Assembly (NCBI GenBank): GCA_023663025.1
Contig: JAMPIC010000002.1
Location: forward strand, 86,739 to 150,738
Source of the DNA: Prevotella sp.
GTDB taxonomy: Bacteria > Bacillota > Clostridia > Oscillospirales > Ruminococcaceae
DNA length: 64,000 bases
Direction of reading: 5' to 3'
The notes beneath the pieces are model-generated. The model was not told the DNA's origin, did not search any database, and saw only the letters and a program-made list of their open reading frames with translations. The number at the start of each line of letters is the position of its first letter. Positions within the stretch are counted from its first letter, which is position 1. The position numbers were made by a program, and so were the translations under genes. This document shows positions 41,478-50,949 of this stretch, piece after piece.

Positions 41478-42689
41478 ATGAGACTTGATAATTCTTCTAA
41501 AAATGAAAAGCCCGCGCTTGACGAGACTATTCATGCAGCCTGCGAATTGATAGTTGAGATTCTTAAATCGTCGGACTATAAATTGGATTATACCCTCGAA
41601 AGTATGAAAGAGGTCGACCGTTTTATTGACGATGAAAGCGGAGAAGACGGCATAATTTTAAGCCTCGGAGGGAGAATTATGTTCGCCTTGGGCTGCTATG
41701 TCGGCGAGACCGTTATTCGCCTTTACGGCGGAAAGTGGCATACCGACGACAACGACCCGAAAGGCGACGCAAACGCGTCGGTAACGCTTGATAACGGTAT
41801 GGTCATTTTCCCGGGGATAAATGTCGTAAAAAGGTGCGTGAACGGCAGCGAGGACAGCATATACGCTTATGTCCGTGCGCTTTCACTTGATAAAACCAAA
41901 AGGACAGTCCCGCCGCCTTATGATAAAATCCTTGAAAAGACAGTCCTTATGTTCAGCCGGGCGGGCATGAAAGCGGACTATACCCTTGAAAGCCTGAAAG
42001 ATATTGACCGGTTTATTGACGAGGAAAGCGGAGAAGACGGTGTGATCTCAATAGACGTCAACGGACTGTTCGGTGTGGGCTTATATGTCGGTGAGACCGT
42101 TATCCATCTTTACGGCGGCGAGTGGCGTCCCGAAGATAATGACCCGCAGGGCGAAATAACCGCGTCGGTTAAGCTTGATGACGGTGAGGTCGTTCTCCCT
42201 ATGCAAATGGTCGCAAAAAGACACAGCGGCAGCACATACAGCATATATGATTATGTCCGCGCGTTTTCACCTGATAAAGCCCAAAATAAAAAGCCCACGC
42301 TTGACGAGGATATTCACGGAGCCTGCAAATGGGTGGTTACGGCTCTTAATTCGTCGGGCTACAAAGCGGACTATACCCTCGAAAGTATGAAAGAGATCGA
42401 CCGTTTTATCGACGAGCAAAGCGGAGAAAACGGCATAATTTCACGCAACAGAGGGAGCATTATTTTCTCCCTGGGCTGCTATGTCGGCGAGACCGTTATT
42501 CGTCTTTACGGCGGAAAGTGGCATACTGACGACAGCGACCCGCAGGGCGAAATAAACGCGTCTGTCGAGCTTGAGAACGGTACGGTGATTTTTCCCGTGC
42601 AAAGGGTAATAGAAAGGTACCGGAACGGCAGCGAGGACGGCATATATGCTTATGTTTATGTTCTTTCGCCCGATAAAGCGGCTTTATAA
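41478..42689 (+). CDS. Triple-repeat protein of unknown function
   Basis: 403 aa made of three ~130-residue copies of one domain (about 13-138, 147-268 and 275-400). Each copy has an N-terminal helix pair, ADYTLESMKEIDRFIDEESGEDG, GCYVGETVIRLYGGKWHTDD, then a short sheet (ASVTLDNGMVIFP) and ISIYAYVRALS. Repeats 1 and 3 are closest. No signal or TM, so cytoplasmic. The core resembles small DUF domains found singly in many bacteria, possibly of immunity or regulatory type, but I cannot name it. GGAGG (41462-41466) supports ATG 41478. It lies between obgE and the NUDIX gene with short gaps, likely the same transcript. Confidence 0.82.
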   Translation: MRLDNSSKNEKPALDETIHAACELIVEILKSSDYKLDYTLESMKEVDRFIDDESGEDGIILSLGGRIMFALGCYVGETVIRLYGGKWHTDDNDPKGDANASVTLDNGMVIFPGINVVKRCVNGSEDSIYAYVRALSLDKTKRTVPPPYDKILEKTVLMFSRAGMKADYTLESLKDIDRFIDEESGEDGVISIDVNGLFGVGLYVGETVIHLYGGEWRPEDNDPQGEITASVKLDDGEVVLPMQMVAKRHSGSTYSIYDYVRAFSPDKAQNKKPTLDEDIHGACKWVVTALNSSGYKADYTLESMKEIDRFIDEQSGENGIISRNRGSIIFSLGCYVGETVIRLYGGKWHTDDSDPQGEINASVELENGTVIFPVQRVIERYRNGSEDGIYAYVYVLSPDKAAL

Positions 42690-42715
42690 TATTGTTTTAA
42701 AGGAGAAAGACAACT

Positions 42716-43252
42716 ATGGAACTTTTTGACATTTACGACAAAGAAAGAAACAAAACGGGGCGCACTGCCGAACGTGGCAAGCCTGTTCAAAACGGCGATT
42801 TCCGAATGGTGGTACATGTCTGCATATTTAACGCCGAGGGCAAAATGCTCATTCAGCGGCGGCAGCCGTTCAAGCACGGCTGGAGCGGTATGTGGGACTT
42901 ATCCGTGGGCGGCTCGGCGGTTGCGGGGGACACAAGCCTTACCGCCGCTGTACGCGAGGTGGTTGAGGAACTGGGCGTAAAGCTTGCCCCCGAGGAACTG
43001 CGGCGGGTGCTGACGGTACAGACGGAGCACGTTTTTGACGATATTTACGTTGTTCAAAAGGAGTTGGACGAAACCGCCCTGACCCTTCAGCCCGAAGAGG
43101 TTGCGGAGGTTCGGTGGACGGGTATTTCCCAAATAAAGGAAATGATAAGATCGGGAACTTTCATACCCTACCACGAATCGCTGATAGATCTGCTGTTCTT
43201 TATGAAAGACCACGATGGGGCGAGGACGGCTGCGGACAGAACGGAAACATGA
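42716..43252 (+). CDS. NUDIX hydrolase (IPP isomerase-like/YfcD type)
   Basis: 178 aa. The Nudix box GGSAVAGDTSLTAAVREVVEELG has the GX5-X-X7REUXEEXGU pattern, with Asp in place of the first conserved Glu. The preceding VVHVCIFNAEGKMLIQRRQPFKHGWSGMWDLS is typical of the YfcD/IPP-isomerase-like group. These hydrolyse nucleoside-diphosphate-linked substrates; the actual substrate is unknown. AAAGGAG precedes ATG. Next to mini-RNase III, probably one transcript. Confidence 0.9.
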   Translation: MELFDIYDKERNKTGRTAERGKPVQNGDFRMVVHVCIFNAEGKMLIQRRQPFKHGWSGMWDLSVGGSAVAGDTSLTAAVREVVEELGVKLAPEELRRVLTVQTEHVFDDIYVVQKELDETALTLQPEEVAEVRWTGISQIKEMIRSGTFIPYHESLIDLLFFMKDHDGARTAADRTET

Positions 43253-43265
43253 GATACCGAAAGGA

Positions 43266-43661
43266 ATGGTCGCTATAGACAAAAAGGACGCTAATCAGTA
43301 CAGCCCCCTGACCCTCGCTTTTTTGGGGGACGCGGTGTACGAACGTCTTGTGCGGGAACGGCTGGTGCTGACAGCCAATATGCCCGTGGGAAAGCTCCAC
43401 GCCGCGGCGGTGGAACGGGTTCGGGCGGCGTATCAGTCGAGGGCGGTGGACGTGATACTTCCCCGCCTCACCGAAGAGGAGGAAGCCGTCCTGAAACGGG
43501 GACGGAACGCGGTCGGCAGCACCGTGCCCAAAAGCTCCAATCCGGCAGAGTACAGGCGGGCGACCGCTTTCGAGGCTCTGTTCGGGTATTTGCAGCTTAC
43601 GGAAAATTTTGAAAGAATGCTTGAATTATTCGATATAGTATGGTATAATACGGAGTTGTGA
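43266..43661 (+). CDS. mrnC: Mini-ribonuclease III (MrnC)
   Basis: 131 aa. RNase III catalytic domain only, without the dsRNA-binding domain: SPLTLAFLGDAVYERLVRERL (signature with catalytic Asp), LHAAAVERVRA, VGSTVPKSSNPAEYRRATAFEALFGYLQL (second acidic site). MrnC matures 23S rRNA ends in Gram-positives. The start is uncertain: ATG 43266 follows the NUDIX stop by 13 nt but its AAAGGA is adjacent; ATG 43215 would overlap the NUDIX gene. The stop overlaps a possible GTG of the next gene. Confidence 0.85.
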   Translation: MVAIDKKDANQYSPLTLAFLGDAVYERLVRERLVLTANMPVGKLHAAAVERVRAAYQSRAVDVILPRLTEEEEAVLKRGRNAVGSTVPKSSNPAEYRRATAFEALFGYLQLTENFERMLELFDIVWYNTEL

Positions 43662-43690
43662 CAGCTGCTCCGAAGAAAGGACTGTTCTGC

Positions 43691-44356
43691 GTGAATTACG
43701 AGGGAGTAAACATGATAACCTGCGGTTTCGGGAACTGCTACGTTGTGCGCGGGAAAAAGGGCGACGTCCTGATAGACACCTGCACAGCCGATTACCGCGA
43801 CGAAATCGAGACCTGGCTTCATAACTACGATATCAGGCTGATAGTCCTGACCCACGGGCATAACGACCATATCGGCAACGCGGCGTATTTCTCGCGGCTT
43901 TACGGCGCGGACGTCGCCATGTGCGTGTACGATATGAAGCTGGCGCGGGACAACGGTCTGCACAGGTTCTACGCCGTCGGCGCGGCAGGGGCGGCTCTTG
44001 CGGCGGTATCGAAAAAGTCCATGAAAAAGACCCGCGTTCAAAGCTTCGGGATAGATATTTTCCTGGACGACGGAATGTCCCTCGGAGAAGAGTTCGGCGC
44101 GGACTGTACGGCGGTAAGTCTCGGCGGTCACACAAGAGGCTCTTTCGGGGTGCTTCACGGGGACGACCTCTATGCGGGGGACGCGGCGATGAATTTTCTG
44201 AAGCCGTCCTTTCCGCTGATATGCGAAAGTCCGAAAGCGGCGAGGGAATCCCTGAACAGAATACGGGAGCTTAAGCCGAAAAGAATATTTTTCGGACACG
44301 GCGATCCGATAGAACGGGGTACGAACGAGTACCGGAAACTGTTTTCGGGACGGTAA
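43691..44356 (+). CDS. MBL-fold metallo-hydrolase
   Basis: 221 aa. Metallo-beta-lactamase fold: LTHGHNDHIGNAAYF (THxHxDH with GHN), later His in SLGGHTRGSF, Asp in YAGDAAMNF, and final FFGHGDP. The metal site is complete. Starts GTG 43691 (AAAGGA 9 nt before) or ATG 43712 (GAGGGAG 5 nt before) are both possible; a GTG at 43658 overlaps mrnC and has little support. Substrate unknown. It lies between mrnC and yebC in one rightward gene run. Confidence 0.85.
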   Translation: MNYEGVNMITCGFGNCYVVRGKKGDVLIDTCTADYRDEIETWLHNYDIRLIVLTHGHNDHIGNAAYFSRLYGADVAMCVYDMKLARDNGLHRFYAVGAAGAALAAVSKKSMKKTRVQSFGIDIFLDDGMSLGEEFGADCTAVSLGGHTRGSFGVLHGDDLYAGDAAMNFLKPSFPLICESPKAARESLNRIRELKPKRIFFGHGDPIERGTNEYRKLFSGR

Positions 44357-44406
44357 AATGCCGTTTTCATATATTTACATAAACTATAGCTAAGGAGAGA
44401 ATTTTT

Positions 44407-45150
44407 ATGTCGGGACATTCCAAATGGAATAACATCAAAAGAAAGAAAGAAGCCACGGACGGCGCGAAAGCGAAGGTCTTTACCAAAATCGGAAGGGAGA
44501 TAACCGTCTGCGTTAAGGAGGGCGGCGCTGATCCCAACAATAACGCCAAGCTCCGCGACCTTATAGCGAAAGCCAAGGCGAACAACGTTCCCAACGACAA
44601 CATCGACCGCGTTATCAAAAAAGCGGCGGGCGGCGGGGACAAAACAAACTACGAAGCCAATGTCTACGAGGGCTACGGTCCCAACGGCGTTGCCGTGATC
44701 GTGGAGACCCTTACCGACAACAAGAACCGCACGGCGGGCGATATCCGCCACTATTTCGACAAGTTCGGCGGAAATCTGGGTACTACGGGCTGCGTATCGT
44801 TCATGTTCAGCAGCAAGGGCATTATCGCCGCCGAGGCTGACGGTCTTGACGAGGACAAGGTTATGGAGGACGTTTTCGATCTGGGCGCGTCCGATTTCTC
44901 CATGGAGGACGGCGTTATCGAAATCGAAACCGAGCCGGGGGATTTTGCTGCGGTGCGGGACGGTCTTGCCGAAAAGGGCTACAAGCTTATCTCGGCGGAT
45001 ATCGAGATGATACCGTCCACCTATACGGCTCTCACCGACGAAGAAGCCGTTAAGAAGATGACCCTGCTTCTCGAGCATCTGGAGGACAACGACGACGTGC
45101 AGAACGTCTACCACAACTGGGATATGCCCGACGAGGACGAAGAGGAATAA
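44407..45150 (+). CDS. yebC: YebC/PmpR-family protein
   Basis: 247 aa. Signature MSGHSKWNNIKRKKEATDGA, then ANNVPNDNIDRVIKKAAGG, NVYEGYGPNGVAVIVETLTDNKNRT and FDKFGGNLGTTGCVSFMF define the TACO1/YebC family. Members were first called transcription regulators; bacterial YebC has more recently been tied to relief of ribosome stalling. AAGGAGA precedes ATG 44407. The region after its stop carries the second copy of the structured repeat. Confidence 0.95.
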   Translation: MSGHSKWNNIKRKKEATDGAKAKVFTKIGREITVCVKEGGADPNNNAKLRDLIAKAKANNVPNDNIDRVIKKAAGGGDKTNYEANVYEGYGPNGVAVIVETLTDNKNRTAGDIRHYFDKFGGNLGTTGCVSFMFSSKGIIAAEADGLDEDKVMEDVFDLGASDFSMEDGVIEIETEPGDFAAVRDGLAEKGYKLISADIEMIPSTYTALTDEEAVKKMTLLLEHLEDNDDVQNVYHNWDMPDEDEEE

Positions 45151-45232
45151 ACCGCAGTCGCGTACCCGGTAATCGTCAAGCGGTATGTCATGCGGATAAA
45201 TGTGACAATAAGCTGACAGACGCTTCATTCGG

Positions 45233-45323
45233 AAAGGCTGACTTTTACCCTTACCGGCAAACTTTGCCGGTAAGGGTAAATTTGCTTCCGAGGGCAGCAA
45301 TACTTCCGTATCGTTATCTGTCA
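45233..45323. repeat. Structured repeat element, copy B
   Basis: Matches 7351-7440 over its length. Its hairpin arm is a perfect 37-nt palindrome: TTTACCCTTACCGGCAAA (45244-45261), C, complement (45263-45280). Short inverted repeats TGACAGA (45214-45220) and TCTGTCA (45317-45323) bracket it. It lies between the convergent yebC and serpin-fusion genes, where the palindrome could also act as a terminator. Confidence 0.6.
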
Positions 45324-45385
45324 AAACGGCGCTCACGTTTTTAATATAGGATCGAATTGTGATTTACAGTTTTCCGTCTGCGGGT

Positions 45386-46951
45386 TTACGGCGTATAGAC
45401 CGTTCCGATAAACAGCGGCTGGTTGGTATCGCTCATCACGGCAAATATAAACGGTCTGTCAAGGACGAAATATATCTCGTCCTCGGGCGGGAGAGCGGCT
45501 CCGGCCGCCGCTATCTGCGTGAACGCGGCGGCGGTGCAGCCCTCCTCGTCTATCTGTACGCGGGCGGCGTGCTTCGCCCCGGAGACGTATATCCCGTCAG
45601 CCCCCGCCTCTCCCAGAAGCGGCGTAAAATCCGATACGGCGGAATTGAAAACGTCCGTTACGCCCATGCGCTCCAGAACGTCTTTCAGATCCGTCTCCGA
45701 GGACACGTCAAACTTCGGGACGGAATTATGCACGGTTATTATTTTGGACTTTTCCCAGCCGAAGCCTGTTTTAAGCATATCCATATACTCCCCCGAAGCC
45801 AGCACGCCGTCCACGGTCTTGTCCTCGTCGGGAAGTATCAGCCACATCGCCCCGCCGTTCGCAAAACCAAGCCTTACCGCGCCGTAATCCTCGCCCCAAT
45901 AGTACGATCCGTATTCGTCGGTATCGTTCATGAACTCCGTTTCGATATCGCCGTTCGGACTGTGAAACGTATCGACGGTATTGTTTTCCGCGAGAAAATG
46001 CAGATCCCACTTTGCGCGGAAATATACCGTCGAGCAAAGGGAAATCACCGTTTCGGGCTCGAGCCTTACGCCGTTGACAGCGTCCCCAAGCAGACCGCCC
46101 GTCTGCTTGTTGAGCCAATCCCGCAAAGCGGCGGTCATCTCCTCCGAGGAGGTATCGCCGCTGTAGGAGGACGCGTAGCAGCTTTCCGCAAGCCTGTTCA
46201 GGGTCTCGCGGTCAAAGTCCGCGTCCTTGCTGAGCCACAGTGAATTGGCGAGCACCGAGGTCGTCGCGCCGTCGTTCCGATAGGTCGCTTTCCAGAAATT
46301 CTCGGTATGCTCCCTGAGGGACTCTATTGTATCCGTCCCGAACAGCTCAAGTATCTGCGCGCGGCTGCCCCCGTCGGATATCTCCGCAAGCATGGCGAGA
46401 GCCATATAGGCGCTGCCGGGAGAATACACGCGGTTTTCCCCTTCCGAGCCCGCAAGAACCTCGTAGGACGACGACCTGGCAAAGCCTGTCAGACTGTCAT
46501 AGAGCAATTCTCCGCTCTTTCGGCGCTCCGTGCTCTGCTCCTCCCAGGGGTAGTAATACAGGGCGGCAAGCTCGTCCTGCCAAACGCCGTTTTCGTCGAA
46601 GCAGTCGTCCTCGTTCGGATAGGGAGCCATAACGGGGTACTCCGCTTCCGCTAAAGTCTCCGCATATACGGACGTTTCCGCCGCGTTCTCTCCCACGGTC
46701 GACATCTCGGCAATCGAGGTCTCCGAAATCGGCGGGACGTTTTCCGTATCCGCGGAAATGCCGTCGTCCCCGCGGTTCGCGAGAACAGCAGCGCCGCATA
46801 TCACCGCCGCGCAAGCCGCCGCCGACAGCGCGGGAACAAGAAATCTCCCGCCGCCTTTTTGGGGGGACGAAGCTCTTTTGCCGTCCGCCTCGGCGACGAT
46901 ATCCTCGTCGATGCGACCTATGGCGTCGCTTATTTTTTCCGACTTTCTCAT
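45386..46951 (-). CDS. Membrane-anchored anti-sigma-like/serpin fusion
   Basis: 521 aa. Residues 1-36 are a short cytoplasmic segment (ISDAIGRIDEDIVAEADGKR) of the kind found at the N-terminus of Clostridia anti-sigma proteins. TM at 37-58, an acidic linker to ~130, then a complete serpin (~135-521): SAYMALAMLAEISDGGSRAQ, STVYFRAKWDLHFL, hinge EEGCTAAAFTQIAAA (small-residue hinge, as in inhibitory serpins) and DRPFIFAV. ATG 46951 overlaps the sigma stop (ATGA). The in-frame codons further upstream lie in the sigma gene. A serpin domain tethered to a sigma inhibitor suggests a protease-triggered signalling device. The hinge Cys next to GC-T is unusual (E is common). Confidence 0.87.
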   Translation of the reverse strand: MRKSEKISDAIGRIDEDIVAEADGKRASSPQKGGGRFLVPALSAAACAAVICGAAVLANRGDDGISADTENVPPISETSIAEMSTVGENAAETSVYAETLAEAEYPVMAPYPNEDDCFDENGVWQDELAALYYYPWEEQSTERRKSGELLYDSLTGFARSSSYEVLAGSEGENRVYSPGSAYMALAMLAEISDGGSRAQILELFGTDTIESLREHTENFWKATYRNDGATTSVLANSLWLSKDADFDRETLNRLAESCYASSYSGDTSSEEMTAALRDWLNKQTGGLLGDAVNGVRLEPETVISLCSTVYFRAKWDLHFLAENNTVDTFHSPNGDIETEFMNDTDEYGSYYWGEDYGAVRLGFANGGAMWLILPDEDKTVDGVLASGEYMDMLKTGFGWEKSKIITVHNSVPKFDVSSETDLKDVLERMGVTDVFNSAVSDFTPLLGEAGADGIYVSGAKHAARVQIDEEGCTAAAFTQIAAAGAALPPEDEIYFVLDRPFIFAVMSDTNQPLFIGTVYTP

Positions 46952-47526
46952 ACCGAAAAGCCCTCCTTTTCCAAATGCTTCCGCAGACCTCCTCGGGCGC
47001 GGAAAAGCATACTCTTCACCTTTGACTCGCTCATTCCGCAGCAGTCCGCGATCGCTTTCACGCTGTCGCAGAAATAATACCGCATTATAAAAACGTTCCG
47101 CATTTCCGCGCCGCAGCCACGCAGATATTTTCCGATAGTCTCCGCAAGCAGCGATACCTCCGCCTCCTGCTCGGGAGCTCCCGTTTGCTGCGCCGACGAC
47201 GCGGACGGCACGCACTCCTCAAGCTCGTCAAGGGACAGCTCATATTCCGTGCCGCCCCGCTTTGCGCTGACTTTCCTGCGCAGACGGTCGATGGAAAGCT
47301 CCCGCGTGATCTTTCCCAGATAGTACCTCAGCCGTTCCGGCAAATGGGGCGGGATAGAGTTCCACGCCTTGAAATATGTGTCGTTTACGCATTCGCCGCT
47401 GTCCTCCCTGCTGCCGAGAATGTTCAGCGCGATAGTCAGAAGATACCCCGAATATTTCAGCTCCGTCTGCCTGACGGCGTTTTCGTCCCGAGCCAGGAAC
47501 AGACCGATGATTTCCTTGTCCTCCAT
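46948..47526 (-). CDS. ECF RNA polymerase sigma factor
   Basis: 192 aa. Region 2 (ENAVRQTELKYSGYLLTIALNILGSREDSGECVNDTYFKAWNSIP, then YYLGKITRELSIDRLRRK) and region 4 (GAEMRNVFIMRYYFCDSVKAIADCCGMSESKVKSMLFRARGGL) are complete. The ECVNDTY block is typical of a large Clostridia ECF group paired with membrane anti-sigma proteins. ATG 47526 has AAAGGAGGA at 4-5 nt; the upstream in-frame start at 47646 lacks it. The gene is followed, with ATGA overlap, by the serpin fusion. AACCG-N17-GTA stands at 47589-47613. Confidence 0.93.
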   Translation of the reverse strand: MEDKEIIGLFLARDENAVRQTELKYSGYLLTIALNILGSREDSGECVNDTYFKAWNSIPPHLPERLRYYLGKITRELSIDRLRRKVSAKRGGTEYELSLDELEECVPSASSAQQTGAPEQEAEVSLLAETIGKYLRGCGAEMRNVFIMRYYFCDSVKAIADCCGMSESKVKSMLFRARGGLRKHLEKEGFSV

Positions 47527-47588
47527 AACGTCCTCCTTTCGTCCTATGGGGAGCGCGTTTCGTGTTCCGAAAATGCTCCTTATTATAG

Positions 47589-47613
47589 TACCGCATTTTT
47601 CGGGGGATCGGTT
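47589..47613 (-). promoter_or_regulatory. Candidate ECF promoter of serpin module 2
   Basis: Minus strand AACCG (47613-47609), 17 nt, GTA (47591-47589), 63 nt before the sigma start; same signature and spacing as at 28951-28975. A TATAAT (47587-47582) is also present but without a matching -35. Confidence 0.4.
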
Positions 47614-47746
47614 GCATACTCCATCAAAAAAATTGAAATTCGTCAAAATACTTATAAAAAAGACAAAATTCAGGTATTGTTTTTTGCCCTCCTATGGTAA
47701 AGTAAATCTGCGGCGCGGCAAAACGGGGGACGGACGCTCTCCCCAC

Positions 47747-47775
47747 TTGACAAACGTCCGCAAAAAAGTTAAAAT
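47747..47775 (+). promoter_or_regulatory. Sigma-A promoter for the GH1 gene
   Basis: TTGACA (47747-47752), 17-nt spacer, TAAAAT (47770-47775). AAAGGAGAGG precedes the ATG at 47821. Confidence 0.8.
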
Positions 47776-47817
47776 TAAATCGGAAGATAAACCCGAATAA
47801 TCAAAAGGAGAGGATAA

Positions 47818-49152
<1,335 letters not shown>

Positions 49153-49156
49153 AAAG

Positions 49157-49192
49157 CGGACGTTTCCCAAACCGCGGGAAACGTCCGTCTTT
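49157..49192. terminator. Bidirectional terminator
   Basis: AGCGGACGTTTCCC pairs with GGGAAACGTCCG (loop AAACCGC), followed by TCTTTCTTT. Between the convergent GH1 and HtrA genes. Confidence 0.8.
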
Positions 49193-49239
49193 CTTTGCTG
49201 TTGTGTTCAGTACCTTTATGGCGCAGGGTTTTTCCGCAG

Positions 49240-50931
49240 TCACTTAACAATGTCCCTGTTCATAAAGTCCTCGTCTTCCTCCGTGACCGAATAGCCCGAT
49301 ACCGACGAAGTGTCGGCGACAAGCTCAAGCTTAGCGTCGAACATGCCGGTTTCCCCGGTTATCTCCTTTCGGAACACGGATATGGTGATAACGTCTCCGG
49401 GACGTTTATCCGCCAGTGCATCCGATATTTCACCCGCTCCAAATACGCGGTGACCGTCTATATGGGTTATCACGTCGTAGGGTTTAAGTCCCGCAAACGC
49501 AGCCCCGCTGAGAGGATCGATATCCATAACGCAAAGTCCTGCGGGTATTCCGTATCCGCTTGCGGCAGCGTCGCCTATTGACATATAGGTTATCCCCACT
49601 CTTGTCCGAGAGGAAACATATCCGTGCGCGATCAGATCCTCGGCAATGGGTACGGCGTCGTCTATGGCAATGCAAAAGCCGATATTCTCATATGTCTCGT
49701 GATTCATCAGCGCGACCGCAACTCCCACCACCTGACCGTACATATTCACCAATGCGCCTCCGGAATTTCCCGGGTTGAGAGCCGCGTCGGACTGAATGCA
49801 CCGTATTGTGGAGCTGCTGATATAGTCGGTGTCTATCTCCCGTCCCAGCCCCGTAACATGACCGTAGGTGACGGTATTTTCAAAACCTCCGCCCGCTCCC
49901 GCAAGAGCTACTTCCTCGCCGATTTCAAGACTTGAGGACTTGCCTATCTGCGCGGGTGAAAGTCCGGCTTTGTCAACTTTTATTACCGCAAGGTCGCTTT
50001 TTTTGTCAATGCCCACAATAACCGCTTCGCTCTCGCCGTCCTCGTAAAACCCCACGGAAAGCCTTTTCGCACCGTCCACAACATGGGCGTTTGTAAGGAT
50101 ATAGCCGTCCTCGGTAAGGATTATTCCCGAACCGGAGGAAACGGGCGCATACGGCATATCGTCAAAAACCTTGATCTTCACCTGAGACGGAAGGATTGTC
50201 CTCGCAACACCCACAGATGTAAGCAAACCGCTTTCTTTGTCGGCGTAAAACACGTCGTCAAGTATCGGCTTATCCGCTGCGGGGATCTCCACTATCGTGT
50301 ACTCCGCCTTTTGCGTTTCGGCGAAATTTTCGTATTTTCCGATATTGCCGCTTTCGGGAGCTTTTCCGCTGTCCGGCGTTCCCGCCGCAATTTTTACAGC
50401 TAAAACCACCACTGCGGCAAACATGACCGCGATTGCGGAAACAAGCGCCCAGAAGCAGCCGCCCGAAAAACGTTTCCCGTTCCGCGGCTGATTTGCGGAC
50501 GGAGGATAATTTCCCCCAATGGGTTGTCCCTCCGGGTTCTGCTGTCCGTACTGTCCGTACTGATTTTGCTGACTGCGGAAATCCTCGCCGTATATTCGCG
50601 GGGGGACATACTGCGGCGCGTTTCCCGCGTTCCGATCAAACGGCTGTGCTCCTGCTGCGGACGGAAAAACAGGCTGACCGAACTGTCCCGGCTGAATGTT
50701 CTGCGCATTCTGCGTATTTCCGAACGGCGAACCGGCAGTCTCCTGCTGCACAGAGTTCGCGGAAACCGCTCCGATATCATCGGGCTCTGCCGCAGGCTGC
50801 ACAGTGGGTGCGGCATCCGGAAGCTTTCCGAAATCCCCGCGCCGCTCCGTATCGGCGCGGACTTCATCTCCCGTTGTACCGCCGCCGTTATCGGGTTCGG
50901 CAGCAATATTCTCATCAAAATTATTATCCAT
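49240..50931 (-). CDS. htrA: HtrA/DegP-like membrane serine protease
   Basis: 563 aa. A Gln/Pro/Asn-rich cytoplasmic N-terminus (~1-155), one TM (~160-187), a trypsin-like domain (~240-440) with catalytic His (TNAHVV), Asp (SDLAVIKV) and Ser (NPGNSGGAL), and one PDZ domain (~455-535; GLCVMDIDPLSGAAFAGLKPYDVITHIDGH). It degrades or refolds damaged exported proteins. The low-complexity Gln-rich head is unusually long. It is third in the operon with a response regulator and histidine kinase, like the CssRS-HtrA arrangement of Bacillus, so it likely responds to secretion stress. Confidence 0.92.
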   Translation of the reverse strand: MDNNFDENIAAEPDNGGGTTGDEVRADTERRGDFGKLPDAAPTVQPAAEPDDIGAVSANSVQQETAGSPFGNTQNAQNIQPGQFGQPVFPSAAGAQPFDRNAGNAPQYVPPRIYGEDFRSQQNQYGQYGQQNPEGQPIGGNYPPSANQPRNGKRFSGGCFWALVSAIAVMFAAVVVLAVKIAAGTPDSGKAPESGNIGKYENFAETQKAEYTIVEIPAADKPILDDVFYADKESGLLTSVGVARTILPSQVKIKVFDDMPYAPVSSGSGIILTEDGYILTNAHVVDGAKRLSVGFYEDGESEAVIVGIDKKSDLAVIKVDKAGLSPAQIGKSSSLEIGEEVALAGAGGGFENTVTYGHVTGLGREIDTDYISSSTIRCIQSDAALNPGNSGGALVNMYGQVVGVAVALMNHETYENIGFCIAIDDAVPIAEDLIAHGYVSSRTRVGITYMSIGDAAASGYGIPAGLCVMDIDPLSGAAFAGLKPYDVITHIDGHRVFGAGEISDALADKRPGDVITISVFRKEITGETGMFDAKLELVADTSSVSGYSVTEEDEDFMNRDIVK

Positions 50932-50949
50932 ATGACCTCCGTAAAATGT

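Noticed and set aside
41478..42689. Long direct repeats in DNA as possible CRISPR or mobile repeat
   Set aside because: The periodicity is that of three protein domains of one gene, ~390 nt each.
44170..45336. 388-aa minus-strand open frame across yebC
   Set aside because: Antisense of yebC; no recognisable motif and it runs into the structured repeat.
46951..47215. 88-residue N-terminal extension of the serpin fusion
   Set aside because: Lies inside the sigma-factor gene in another frame; ATG 46951 at the ATGA overlap is the natural start.
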